From Bacteroidales bacterium (GTDB lineage: Bacteria; Bacteroidota; Bacteroidia; Bacteroidales; UBA932), in NCBI GenBank assembly GCA_015060455.1, contig SUYM01000013.1, positions 17,692 to 81,691 on the forward strand: a stretch of DNA of 64,000 nt. The letters run 5' to 3'. Numbering within the stretch: position 1 is the stretch's first letter; the number at the start of each line of letters is the position of its first letter. Of this stretch, positions 8,144 to 15,564 are shown in pieces. The translations under genes and the position numbers were made by a program. A model generated the notes under the pieces. That model was not told the origin of the DNA. It worked only from the letters and a program-made list of their open reading frames with translations, and did not search any database.

Positions 8144-9290
8144 ACAACACATACGCCCTGACATCCGCCGCAGTGATCCTGTCACCCGAAAGAATCAGCA
8201 GTCTCTCGACGACATTGCGAAGTTCCCTGATGTTTCCGGTCCAGTTCTTATCTATCAGCATCTGCATCGCATCCTCATCCACAGGGCGAGGCAGCATGCC
8301 TGTCTCCGCACATATCTGCTCGATGAAATGGGCGACCAGCAGAGGAATATCTGATTTGCGGTCATCGAGAGTCGGAACATTTATCACTATGACGCTCAAC
8401 CTATGATAGAGGTCCTCACGGAATGTCCCCTTGGCAATCTCATCTTTCAGGTTCTTGTTGGTGGCAGCCACAACCCTGACATCCACGGTTATATCCTTGT
8501 CGCTTCCCACTCTTGACAGTTTTCTTTCCTGCAACACACGCAGAACCTTCGCCTGTGCCGCGAGCGACATGTCTCCGATCTCGTCAAGGAAAAGAGTGCC
8601 TCCGTCTGCCTGCTCAAACTTGCCCTTATGCTGCTTGATGGCCGATGTGAACGAGCCCTTTTCATGTCCGAACAATTCACTTTCAATCAGTTCCGACGGT
8701 ATGGCCGCGCAGTTCACCTCTATGTACGGCATTGTGGATCGACGGCTTTTCTGATGCAGATTGCGGGCGACAAGTTCCTTGCCCGTACCGTTTGCACCGA
8801 TGATCAGCACCCTTGCATCAGTTGCAGCCACCTTCTCTATCATATCCCTTATATTCTCGATTGCCGGAGACTGTCCTATCATCGGCTGTCCATAGACCTT
8901 CTTCTTCAATATGCGCGTCTCCTTGACAAGAGACACCTTTTCAGTTGCATTCTTGATGGTGATCAGGATGCGGTTCAGGTCCAATGGCTTGGAAATGAAA
9001 TCAAATGCACCCTTCTTGATGCATTCCACAGCAGTATCGATATCTCCATGACCGGAAATCATGACAACTGCCGAATCGACTCCCATTTCATTGAGTCTGT
9101 CCAGAACCTCCAGGCCGTCCATGCCGGGCATCTTTATGTCGCAGAAGATGACATTGTATTTTTCCTTCTGCACCATTTCACAGCCCACAGTTCCATCCTC
9201 AGCCACATCCACATCATAACCTTCGTCGGAAAGTATCTCCCCGAGGGAATTCCTGATCGATCTTTCGTCATCAATAATAAGAATCTTCAT
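8142..9290 (-). CDS. Sigma-54-type response regulator without DNA-binding domain
   Basis: NtrC-like regulator of 382 residues. The receiver domain spans about 1-120, with the phospho-acceptor Asp in FCDIKMPG and Lys in SKPLD. The AAA+ domain spans about 140-370, with Walker A GANGTGKE, Walker B GGTLFLDEIGD and the arginine-finger region. Two departures from NtrC: the sigma-54 contact loop reads GSFTSA where GAFTGA is usual, and the protein ends at the close of the AAA+ domain with no Fis-type helix-turn-helix. As I recall, similar short forms occur across Bacteroidota, so this may be a family trait. Its kinase partner is not in the window. Confidence 0.9.
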   Translation of the reverse strand: MKILIIDDERSIRNSLGEILSDEGYDVDVAEDGTVGCEMVQKEKYNVIFCDIKMPGMDGLEVLDRLNEMGVDSAVVMISGHGDIDTAVECIKKGAFDFISKPLDLNRILITIKNATEKVSLVKETRILKKKVYGQPMIGQSPAIENIRDMIEKVAATDARVLIIGANGTGKELVARNLHQKSRRSTMPYIEVNCAAIPSELIESELFGHEKGSFTSAIKQHKGKFEQADGGTLFLDEIGDMSLAAQAKVLRVLQERKLSRVGSDKDITVDVRVVAATNKNLKDEIAKGTFREDLYHRLSVIVINVPTLDDRKSDIPLLVAHFIEQICAETGMLPRPVDEDAMQMLIDKNWTGNIRELRNVVERLLILSGDRITAADVRAYVL

Positions 9291-9424
9291 ATTATTAGAG
9301 TTTATTGTATTATTATCGTTGTTTCTTCTACTGCTTTTATGACGGTTTGTGAAAGCAATATGAAGATTGGTCCACGTTACCCTCTCCCTAAGTTTATATT
9401 TCCTGAACTACAAATATCAACATT

Positions 9425-9456
9425 TTTGGGAGTTTAAGCAATATTTTATACTTTTG
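9425..9456 (+). promoter_or_regulatory. Promoter of cmk
   Basis: TTTG at 9425-9428 and TACTTTTG at 9449-9456 with 20 bases between, an almost ideal Bacteroidota promoter, ending 20 bases before the cmk ATG. Confidence 0.7.
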
Positions 9457-9476
9457 CTTAATTTTAAAAAAGGCTA

Positions 9477-10157
9477 ATGCATATACCTGATATAATCATC
9501 GCCATCGACGGCTGTTCATCCACAGGGAAAAGTTCCTTTGCAAAAATCATAGCAAAGGAATTCTCATTCCTGTATCTTGATTCCGGTGCCCTGTACAGAG
9601 GTGTCACCCTGCTGTCCATGGAGAACGGACTCATCGGCGACGACAATACAATTAACGTGCCTGCGCTGACTGAGGCTTTGAAGAGTCTTGACCTTCATTT
9701 CGGAGAAAAAGGGACCTACATGGGTGAGAGATGCATAGAGGAAGATATCCGGTCTCTTGCCGTTGCCGGAAAGGTCAGTCCCATTGCAGCCGTTCCGCAG
9801 GTGCGGGACTGGGTTGACAACAGACTCCGCGAGTTCGGCAGGAACAGAAGGGTCGTGATGGACGGAAGAGACATAGGCACCACAGTGTTCCCTGATGCAG
9901 AACTGAAGATATTCATGACTGCGAATCATCAGGTGCGCGCACAAAGAAGGGCAGATGAAATGAGGGCAAAGGGCATCGACGTCAATCTTGAAGATGTCAT
10001 GAGGAACCTCCAGGAGAGGGATCATATAGACTCCAGCAGAGAGACATCCCCATTGACCCAGGCGAAGGATGCTGTCGTGCTTGACAATTCCTATATGACC
10101 ATGGAGCAGCAGATGGACTGGCTGAAAAGGCTTATCGTTGAGAAGTTCGGGTGTTAA
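9477..10157 (+). CDS. cmk: Cytidylate kinase
   Basis: Phosphorylates CMP and dCMP with ATP. The 226 residues open with the P-loop AIDGCSSTGKSSFAK, followed by the LDSGALYRG substrate motif, the MDGRDIGTTVFPDA motif around residues 123-136 and the lid-region arginines of the RRADEMR segment. Length is normal. It begins a rightward operon with ispH and efp; its stop overlaps or abuts the ispH start region, depending on which ispH start is used. Confidence 0.97.
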   Translation: MHIPDIIIAIDGCSSTGKSSFAKIIAKEFSFLYLDSGALYRGVTLLSMENGLIGDDNTINVPALTEALKSLDLHFGEKGTYMGERCIEEDIRSLAVAGKVSPIAAVPQVRDWVDNRLREFGRNRRVVMDGRDIGTTVFPDAELKIFMTANHQVRAQRRADEMRAKGIDVNLEDVMRNLQERDHIDSSRETSPLTQAKDAVVLDNSYMTMEQQMDWLKRLIVEKFGC

Positions 10158-10168
10158 AAGATTTTTCT

Positions 10169-11137
10169 ATGCTTACAGTAGATATAGACAGCAATTCCGG
10201 ATTCTGCGCAGGCGTCATCCGGGCCATTGGAAAGGCTGAGGAATTTCTTAAAGAGGGTAAGGCCGACAAGTTATATTCCTTAGGGGCCATCGTTCACAAC
10301 GACGCCGAACTCACAAGGCTCGTTGACAAGGGTCTGGTGACAATAGACAAGGAAGACCTTGACGAAATGGTGGATGCCTGTGGAGAGACCTTGCTCATCA
10401 GGGCTCATGGCGAGCCACCTACAACATATCAGCAGGCGGAAAAACTTGGTTTCAAGATCATCGACTGCACCTGTCCGGTAGTGCTTCAACTCCAGAAGGA
10501 GATTCATCAGACATATCATCAAATATGCGAGGAGGGTCGTGGACAGATCATCATCTTCGGAAAGCCGGGACATGCGGAGGTGCTTGGTCTGGTGGGACAG
10601 ACAGACGGGAATGCCATTGTCATCGAGAGCCCGGCCATGCTTGAACAGGCCGTATCTGACGGGATCATCGGACTGGACGTTCCGACCCATATATTCAGCC
10701 AGACGACCAAAAGCCCTGATGAATATTCCAGAGTGTGTGCAAGACTTGAAGAGATGATGGCGGCGGAGTGCGAACTCTCAATCGAAAGATTCAAAGGCAG
10801 GGGTCTGCTGGTCGTTCATGACACAATATGCTCACAGGTGGCGAAAAGACACGAAAGGCTGTCGAAATTTGCCTTGGAGCACGATGTGATCATATTCGTT
10901 TCCGGCAAGTCATCATCAAACGGAAAGGTCCTTTGCGACCTGTGCAAGTCACTGAATATCAGAACCTACCATATAGACCTCGTTTCCGAAATCAAAAGAG
11001 AATGGTTCAGAGCGGACGACAAGGTCGGCGTATGCGGAGCCACATCCACACCAAAGTGGCTGCTGGAAGAGGCTGCAAAGCATATTCTGGAACTGAACAA
11101 ATATGTCCCTGCTTGGGAAGAAAAGTTTAACAACTAA
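10169..11137 (+). CDS. ispH: 4-hydroxy-3-methylbut-2-enyl diphosphate reductase
   Basis: Last enzyme of the MEP isoprenoid pathway, an iron-sulfur reductase making IPP and DMAPP. The three cluster cysteines are in SGFCAGV near the N-terminus, DCTCP near residue 95 and GVCGATSTP near residue 290. The track begins at an upstream GTG (10151) overlapping cmk; I prefer the ATG at 10169 because homologues start just before the V-D/E-I-D-x-N-SGFC segment. It sits in an operon with cmk upstream and efp 17 bases downstream. Confidence 0.95.
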   Translation: MLTVDIDSNSGFCAGVIRAIGKAEEFLKEGKADKLYSLGAIVHNDAELTRLVDKGLVTIDKEDLDEMVDACGETLLIRAHGEPPTTYQQAEKLGFKIIDCTCPVVLQLQKEIHQTYHQICEEGRGQIIIFGKPGHAEVLGLVGQTDGNAIVIESPAMLEQAVSDGIIGLDVPTHIFSQTTKSPDEYSRVCARLEEMMAAECELSIERFKGRGLLVVHDTICSQVAKRHERLSKFALEHDVIIFVSGKSSSNGKVLCDLCKSLNIRTYHIDLVSEIKREWFRADDKVGVCGATSTPKWLLEEAAKHILELNKYVPAWEEKFNN

Positions 11138-11154
11138 TATAAATATCAATTATT

Positions 11155-11721
11155 ATGGCAACAACTGCAGATTTCAAAAACGGACTTTACCTTAATTTCA
11201 ATGGAAAGCCATGCCAGATCGTATGGTTCCAGCACGTGAAGCCAGGTAAGGGTCCTGCTTTCGTAAAGACAAAACTCAGAAACCTTGAGAACGGTCGTAT
11301 CCTTGAGAACACCTTCACAGCAGGTGCAAAGATCGACACCATCAACGTAGAGAGAAGGCCTTACCAGTTCCTTTACAAGGATGAGGACGGATTCAACTTC
11401 ATGCACGAGGAGACTTACGAGCAGATCCACCTCGACACTGACCTCGTTGACAACGCTGACCTGATGAAGGAAGGACAGCACGTGGAGATGATGTTCCTTG
11501 CTGACGAGGAGCGCTGCCTCACCTGCGAACTCCCTACTTACGTTGAACTTGAGGTAACCTACACAGAGCCTGCAGTAAAGGGTGACACAGCCTCTACAAA
11601 CGCCCAGAAGGAGGTTACTCTTGAGACCGGAGCGATCATCATGGCGCCTCTGTTCATCAACATCGGTGAGAGAATCCGCGTGAACACCACTGACCGTTCA
11701 TACGGCGAGCGTGTGAAATAA
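11155..11721 (+). CDS. efp: Translation elongation factor P
   Basis: EF-P relieves ribosome stalling at consecutive prolines. The 188 residues show the three-domain beta structure: KOW-like N-terminal domain with the KPGKGPAFVKTKLRN loop around residue 35 (the modified tip position is a lysine here), and the C-terminal region ending with GERIRVNTTDRSYGERV. It follows ispH by 17 bases and is closed by a clear hairpin terminator. Confidence 0.97.
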   Translation: MATTADFKNGLYLNFNGKPCQIVWFQHVKPGKGPAFVKTKLRNLENGRILENTFTAGAKIDTINVERRPYQFLYKDEDGFNFMHEETYEQIHLDTDLVDNADLMKEGQHVEMMFLADEERCLTCELPTYVELEVTYTEPAVKGDTASTNAQKEVTLETGAIIMAPLFINIGERIRVNTTDRSYGERVK

Positions 11722-11745
11722 TTATATATTGTTCATAAAATTTGG

Positions 11746-11772
11746 TCGGAATAATAGTAATTATTGTTCCGA
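11746..11772 (+). terminator. Rho-independent-type terminator after efp
   Basis: Arms TCGGAATAATA and TATTGTTCCGA with a five-base loop, one mismatch, followed by TTTTGTTATTTTT. It ends the cmk-ispH-efp transcript; the T-tract overlaps the -7 box of the next gene. Confidence 0.75.
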
Positions 11773-11778
11773 TTTTGT

Positions 11779-11786
11779 TATTTTTG
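11779..11786 (+). promoter_or_regulatory. -7 box for the 11839 barrel gene
   Basis: TATTTTTG fits TAnnTTTG, 52 bases before the ATG. The -33 side is not clear because the region also forms the efp terminator. Confidence 0.45.
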
Positions 11787-11838
11787 CATATCGTAAGACC
11801 TGTCAAGGAAACGTACATTAACCAAAACCCTTTATATT

Positions 11839-12291
11839 ATGAAGAAAATCATTCTTATGGCAGTCGCAGTGCTTGGTTTCACTGTTGCTGCAGTCGCTCA
11901 GCCAAGAGCAGTCGGAGCAAAGCTCGGATGGGGCGTAGATGCCAGTTATCAGCACACGGTAGGAAAGGACTTTGTTGAAGTTGGTCTCGGTCTCAACAAC
12001 TTCATTTCACTTGATGCCTATGCTACATACAACTTTATGATTGCACAACCTCAGTGGACAGACAGAGGTGAATGGGGATTCTATGCCGGTCCCGGTGCGG
12101 CAGTCGGCATGAACCTGATTGGCGACAACTCATATTTCCACCTTGCCGCAGCAGGTATGGTTGGTCTCGAATACACATTCTGGTTCCCACTCCAGCTTTC
12201 ATTCGATCTCAAGCCACAGCTCGGATACGGTTTCGGATACGGATTCCATTGGAGTGTAACACCTTCACTTGGCGTACGCTACAGATTCTAA
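11839..12291 (+). CDS. Small outer-membrane beta-barrel-like protein
   Basis: Unnamed exported protein of 150 residues. A signal peptide ends after AVAQ (about residue 20). The rest is rich in alternating aromatic and Gly residues and ends in GVRYRF with a terminal Phe, the usual last strand of outer-membrane barrels. A conserved segment, GLEYTFWFPLQLSFDLKP, recurs in the paralogue at 13125-13715. The two are probably duplicated barrel proteins. Substrate or role is unknown. A hairpin terminator follows. Confidence 0.75.
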   Translation: MKKIILMAVAVLGFTVAAVAQPRAVGAKLGWGVDASYQHTVGKDFVEVGLGLNNFISLDAYATYNFMIAQPQWTDRGEWGFYAGPGAAVGMNLIGDNSYFHLAAAGMVGLEYTFWFPLQLSFDLKPQLGYGFGYGFHWSVTPSLGVRYRF

Positions 12292-12309
12292 TCTGACTAC
12301 ACAATACAA

Positions 12310-12342
12310 GACTGCGGCTCCCGTTCCTCGGAAGCCGCAGTC
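12310..12342. terminator. Bidirectional terminator hairpin
   Basis: GACTGCGGCT and AGCCGCAGTC arms around a 13-base loop, followed by TTTATA on the plus strand. It lies between two convergent genes and can serve both. Confidence 0.8.
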
Positions 12343-12356
12343 TTTATATCTCCGGA

Positions 12357-12938
12357 TTACCTTGTAAGAGTCGTAAGCAGAGAAGCGTCGGCAGCAATTG
12401 CGCTGTTCATATCGAAATGTGAGCAGACTTCTTCTTTCAGGAATCGGGAGGTCGATGCCGTATTGGCGGGATCCCATGTAAGCAGAACCACATGAGTCTT
12501 GAGAGCCTTCAACTTACGGGCAAGCATTTCGTGGTCCGCATCTCCGGTAATGAGGACCACATAGTCAAACTGCCTGAACAAGGTCAGTTCATAAGTGTCC
12601 AGGGCGAACCACGTATCGACGCCCTTCTCAATGACTCCGCCACGAGGATCTGTCCTGAGATGCTTATAATGGAAAATCACATCATTCTCAATCAGCATGT
12701 CCTCGAATTTCCTTTCATCATAGAGAAGGTTTCTGGTTCTGGCATCATTCGCCCTATAACGTCCCCTGTAATAATGGCATTCAGTAATATACAGATGCCT
12801 TATTTCTATTCGTTCTTCGGCAGAGATCCTCTGACATATATAGTCCAGCAGTCCCCTCAGGTTCACCTCTCTCGTTCCGGAAAAGCCCTCATTGATCTTT
12901 GCATAGTAACCGCCGTCAATGAATACGCCGATTGACAT
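12357..12938 (-). CDS. NYN-domain (LabA/DUF88-like) protein
   Basis: NYN domains are PIN-like metal-dependent ribonucleases. The protein begins VFIDGGYYAK with the first catalytic Asp, then has GVDTWFALD near the middle and VLITGDADHEMLARKL with further acidic residues, the standard NYN set. The track starts at 12968, but a -7 box (12983-12990) lies only 14 bases from that codon. The ATG at 12938 directly before SIGVFIDGG gives a normal leader and the usual family start. RNA target unknown. It stands alone between two paralogous barrel genes. Confidence 0.85.
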   Translation of the reverse strand: MSIGVFIDGGYYAKINEGFSGTREVNLRGLLDYICQRISAEERIEIRHLYITECHYYRGRYRANDARTRNLLYDERKFEDMLIENDVIFHYKHLRTDPRGGVIEKGVDTWFALDTYELTLFRQFDYVVLITGDADHEMLARKLKALKTHVVLLTWDPANTASTSRFLKEEVCSHFDMNSAIAADASLLTTLTR

Positions 12939-12982
12939 GTTGTTTTCGTGAGTCATATAAGTAATCATTGGTTCAACTCCTG

Positions 12983-13014
12983 CAAAGTTATAAAAATAGA
13001 GAGATGATTTACAA
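12983..13014 (-). promoter_or_regulatory. Promoter of the NYN gene
   Basis: On the minus strand: TTG, 21 bases, then TAACTTTG. Good Bacteroidota consensus. Its position argues for a start codon downstream of the one in the ORF track. Confidence 0.6.
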
Positions 13015-13077
13015 GTTCGGGATTGCTGCGACAGGTAATTCGTCTGAAATTTCGTGCCGGCTTTCGCTTCTTTATGC

Positions 13078-13085
13078 TATCTTTG
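13078..13085 (+). promoter_or_regulatory. -7 box for the 13125 barrel gene
   Basis: TATCTTTG, followed by a leader of about 35 bases. The -33 element is weak. Confidence 0.5.
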
Positions 13086-13124
13086 CAGGTAAGGTTTGAA
13101 ATTTGCAGTTCAAGACTATAACAT

Positions 13125-13715
13125 ATGAAGAAGATACTACTTGCAATCATAATTGCTGCAACAGCAATCAGCGCATACGCACAGCCGCGCGCCGCAGGTC
13201 TGCGTGTCGGTGTAAGCGGATTTGAAGCGGACTATCAGCACACTTTCGTCAACAACGACCAGTTCCTCGAAGGTACGTTCGGAGTCGATTTCGGATATAA
13301 CATCAACGGAGAGCCAGGAGTAAAGGCTGCTGCCACATATAATTTCATATGGGCACATCCTGCATGGACAAACAAGGGTTCATGGGCATTGTACGCCGGT
13401 CCGGGAGTGGCAATCGGATATGTCAACGACAATACTGCATGGAAAGGTGCAGACGGCAACATTCAGATTTCCGGAGAGATGAACGGTTTCATGCTCGGCA
13501 TCTGCGGGCAGGTCGGTCTGGAATACACATTCTGGTTTCCACTCCAGTTGTCTGTCGATCTGAGGCCTGTTGTCGGACTGCATGTCAGTGAATCTTACAG
13601 AGTCAACAATCCGATAGAGCCGTCAAAACCATTTATTTACAAATCACAGGCAAGTTTCTACGACAACGGTCTGCTCGGACTTGTTCCGTCGATTTCAGTG
13701 CGCTACCGATTCTGA
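13125..13715 (+). CDS. Small outer-membrane beta-barrel-like protein, paralogue
   Basis: Exported protein of 196 residues with a signal peptide ending near AYAQ and a barrel-like body ending ISVRYRF. It shares with the 11839 gene the QPRA start of the mature protein, an ADYQHT/ASYQHT motif, YAGPG, and GLEYTFWFPLQLS near the C-terminus. It is longer by two insertions around residues 100-120 and 155-175. Function is unknown. Two hairpins follow at 13747 and 13861. Confidence 0.75.
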   Translation: MKKILLAIIIAATAISAYAQPRAAGLRVGVSGFEADYQHTFVNNDQFLEGTFGVDFGYNINGEPGVKAAATYNFIWAHPAWTNKGSWALYAGPGVAIGYVNDNTAWKGADGNIQISGEMNGFMLGICGQVGLEYTFWFPLQLSVDLRPVVGLHVSESYRVNNPIEPSKPFIYKSQASFYDNGLLGLVPSISVRYRF

Positions 13716-13746
13716 CGGGACGCTCCGCACAGTTTTGCATAAACGA

Positions 13747-13788
13747 GCCACGACGCAACAATTTTCGGAAAAAACCTTGCGTCGTGGC
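13747..13788 (+). terminator. Hairpin after the barrel gene
   Basis: Perfect 12-base arms GCCACGACGCAA and TTGCGTCGTGGC with an 18-base loop. There is no strong T-tract, so termination is likely but not certain. Confidence 0.6.
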
Positions 13789-13860
13789 CTCTAATGAGTT
13801 GGCACAGCGAATATTAAGATCCATTATAGGTTCAGATCATCTGTAACGTTTTTACAATAA

Positions 13861-13891
13861 AAGTGTCGCTTTGTGGGTACCTGCGACACTT
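13861..13891. terminator. Hairpin between convergent genes
   Basis: AAGTGTCGC and GCGACACTT arms with a 13-base loop, flanked by T-rich sequence on the plus side and A-rich sequence on the other. It lies just past the stop of the small leftward gene at 13915. Confidence 0.65.
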
Positions 13892-13914
13892 TCTATATGT
13901 TTTCGTTGCGGGTG

Positions 13915-14109
13915 CTATGGATTCATCAGGTCCGTGTTTACGAATCCGTTGATTTCCTGGATAAGGTCTATGGAGACCCTGGCCTTGCGGCGCTGCTGAT
14001 CTGTCGCATCAGGAGATTCGATAACCTGCATATACACGTTAATGGCATCACCGAAACGGCACTCCCGTCTCAACTGTTCCGCCTTTTCCAATAATTTTTC
14101 CGATTCCAT
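13915..14109 (-). CDS. Small conserved protein, TPR-like helix pair
   Basis: The track starts this ORF at 14280, inside a structured element; the real start is probably the ATG at 14109, giving 64 residues beginning MESEKLLEKAEQLRR. The pattern of Leu/Ala with FGDAINVYMQVIE resembles a single tetratricopeptide helix pair, and the acidic helix ends INGFVNTDLMNP. I recognise it as a short protein of Bacteroidales without known function. It lies downstream of the rnf operon on the same strand, 45 bases past the 143-base structured element. Confidence 0.7.
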   Translation of the reverse strand: MESEKLLEKAEQLRRECRFGDAINVYMQVIESPDATDQQRRKARVSIDLIQEINGFVNTDLMNP

Positions 14110-14153
14110 ACTAATAGTTTTAACGAACGGGCTGGTATTAGAAACTTTTATAT

Positions 14154-14296
14154 AAACGACACAGCGAGGATTGCTGGAGGTGACATGCCACCCCGGCCAG
14201 GGTCGAGAGCGACTTGTACAAATGGTCCTGTGGACCTTTGTAGCGAGCAGCCATCGGGAGGACGGGGTCACCGGAAACAACCTCGCTGTGTCGTTT
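14154..14296. ncRNA. 143-base structured element, candidate small RNA
   Basis: The ends are a perfect 16-base inverted repeat, AAACGACACAGCGAGG and its complement. Inside, further pairings nest symmetrically: GGTGAC with GTCACC, CCCCG with CGGGG, and an apical ACAAATGGTCC / GGACCTTTGT hairpin. The whole can fold as one long rod with internal loops, as 6S-like RNAs do. T- or A-rich tracts flank both ends, so the strand is not decided. It lies between rnfA and the small gene at 13915. It did not match SRP RNA, tmRNA or RNase P motifs that I know. Confidence 0.4.
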
Positions 14297-14308
14297 TACA
14301 CTATAGTA

Positions 14309-14881
14309 CTAAACCAGTCCGGAGAATCCCATGAAGGCCATTGCAAGAAGGCTGGCTGTGATCAGGGCGATCGGAATGCCTCTGAATGCCTTTGGCACGT
14401 TGTTGAGGGCGAGTTGTTCGCGAAGTCCGGCAAAGAGTACCATCGCAAGGCCGAAGCCGAGGGATGTTGCGAAGGCATACCATGTAGCCTGACCGAGGTT
14501 ATAGTCCTTTGTCACCACTGTGAGGGCGACTCCGAGAACGGCGCAGTTTGTGGTGATCAGAGGAAGGAAGATACCGAGCGCTGCATAAAGCGACGGGCTG
14601 ATCTTCTTCAGGACGATTTCCACCATCTGCACGAGGGCCGCTATCACAAGGATGAACGAGATGGTCTGCAGGAACTCGAGTCCGAATGCCACAAGGGCCA
14701 TGTTCAGCAGGTATGTAACCACAGTCGCAAGCGTGATCACGAAGCATACTGCCATGGACATGCCGGCTGCGGTGCTGAGCTTGTTGGACACTCCAAGGAA
14801 CGGGCACACTCCAAGGAACTGTGCAAGCAGGATATTGTTTACGAATATCGCCGATATGAATATTATTGCAAATTCTGCCAT
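14309..14881 (-). CDS. rnfA: Rnf electron transport complex subunit RnfA
   Basis: Integral membrane subunit of the ion-pumping ferredoxin:NAD+ oxidoreductase. The 190 residues make six helices; NNILLAQFLGVCPFLGVSNK near the N-terminus contains the conserved Cys that binds the membrane iron-sulfur centre together with its homologue RnfE. It is the last gene of the leftward rseC-rnfBCDGEA operon. About 100 bases with a dispersed repeat separate it from rnfE. Confidence 0.96.
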   Translation of the reverse strand: MAEFAIIFISAIFVNNILLAQFLGVCPFLGVSNKLSTAAGMSMAVCFVITLATVVTYLLNMALVAFGLEFLQTISFILVIAALVQMVEIVLKKISPSLYAALGIFLPLITTNCAVLGVALTVVTKDYNLGQATWYAFATSLGFGLAMVLFAGLREQLALNNVPKAFRGIPIALITASLLAMAFMGFSGLV

Positions 14882-14901
14882 GATATTATTTATTTATTCC
14901 T

Positions 14902-14964
14902 TGTCATGCTGAACAAAGTGAAGTTCCGTATTCAACAGATCCTTCGCTGGCGCTCAGGATGACA
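14902..14964. repeat. Dispersed repeat between rnfE and rnfA
   Basis: Begins TGTCATGCTGAAC and ends CAGGATGACA, forming imperfect inverted ends. Same family as 17262-17365 and the in-gene copy at 15582. Confidence 0.65.
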
Positions 14965-14980
14965 GTCAGGTGTGTCTTTT

Positions 14981-15562
14981 TTACTTAGATGTAAGTTTTT
15001 TAAATATCACTATAAGATATCCCAGCGCCATGAAGGCTCCCGGAGCAAGGACGAATGCGAGGATGCCGTCGCCCTCGATGAACTTGAAGCCGAATGCCGA
15101 GCCACTGCCGAGCATCTCGCGCACGAGACCGAGGATGGTGAGAGACATGGTGAAGCCGAGTCCGATGCCGATGCCGTCAAGAGCCGAATCCACTACACTG
15201 TTCTTGTTGGCAAAAGCCTCCGCACGGCCGAGGACGATACAGTTCACAACGATGAGCGGAATGAACAGACCGAGAGTCTCGTATATATCCTGAAAGTAGG
15301 CCTGCATGATGAACTGAAGCAGGGTCACGAAAGTCGCAATCACAACGATATACGACGGTATGCGCACCTTGTCTGGAATATAGGCAGCGATCGCCGAAAT
15401 AACTATGTTGGAGAGTATGAGGACAAACATTGTGGCAAGTCCCATGCTCATTCCGTTGATGGCCGATGTGGTGGTGGCCAGGGTCGGACACATACCCAGG
15501 AGGAGGACAAACGTAGGGTTCTCCTTGATGAGGCCTTTGGTTATAAGTTGAAATTTTCCCAT
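14981..15562 (-). CDS. rnfE: Rnf electron transport complex subunit RnfE
   Basis: Membrane subunit homologous to RnfA, 193 residues, six helices, with the conserved ENPTFVLLLGMCPTLATT motif near residue 15 carrying the iron-sulfur Cys. RnfA and RnfE insert in opposite orientations and share a cluster in the membrane. It begins two bases after the rnfG stop. Confidence 0.96.
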   Translation of the reverse strand: MGKFQLITKGLIKENPTFVLLLGMCPTLATTTSAINGMSMGLATMFVLILSNIVISAIAAYIPDKVRIPSYIVVIATFVTLLQFIMQAYFQDIYETLGLFIPLIVVNCIVLGRAEAFANKNSVVDSALDGIGIGLGFTMSLTILGLVREMLGSGSAFGFKFIEGDGILAFVLAPGAFMALGYLIVIFKKLTSK

Positions 15563-15564
15563 GA

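Noticed and set aside
14110-14280. Extended N-terminus of the small ORF at 13915
   Set aside because: It runs through the structured element and is Arg/Ser/Pro-rich without family resemblance; the ATG at 14109 fits better.
14154-14296. SRP (4.5S-type) RNA
   Set aside because: The conserved apical loop and GGAAGCAGCC-type motif of SRP RNA are not present on either strand.
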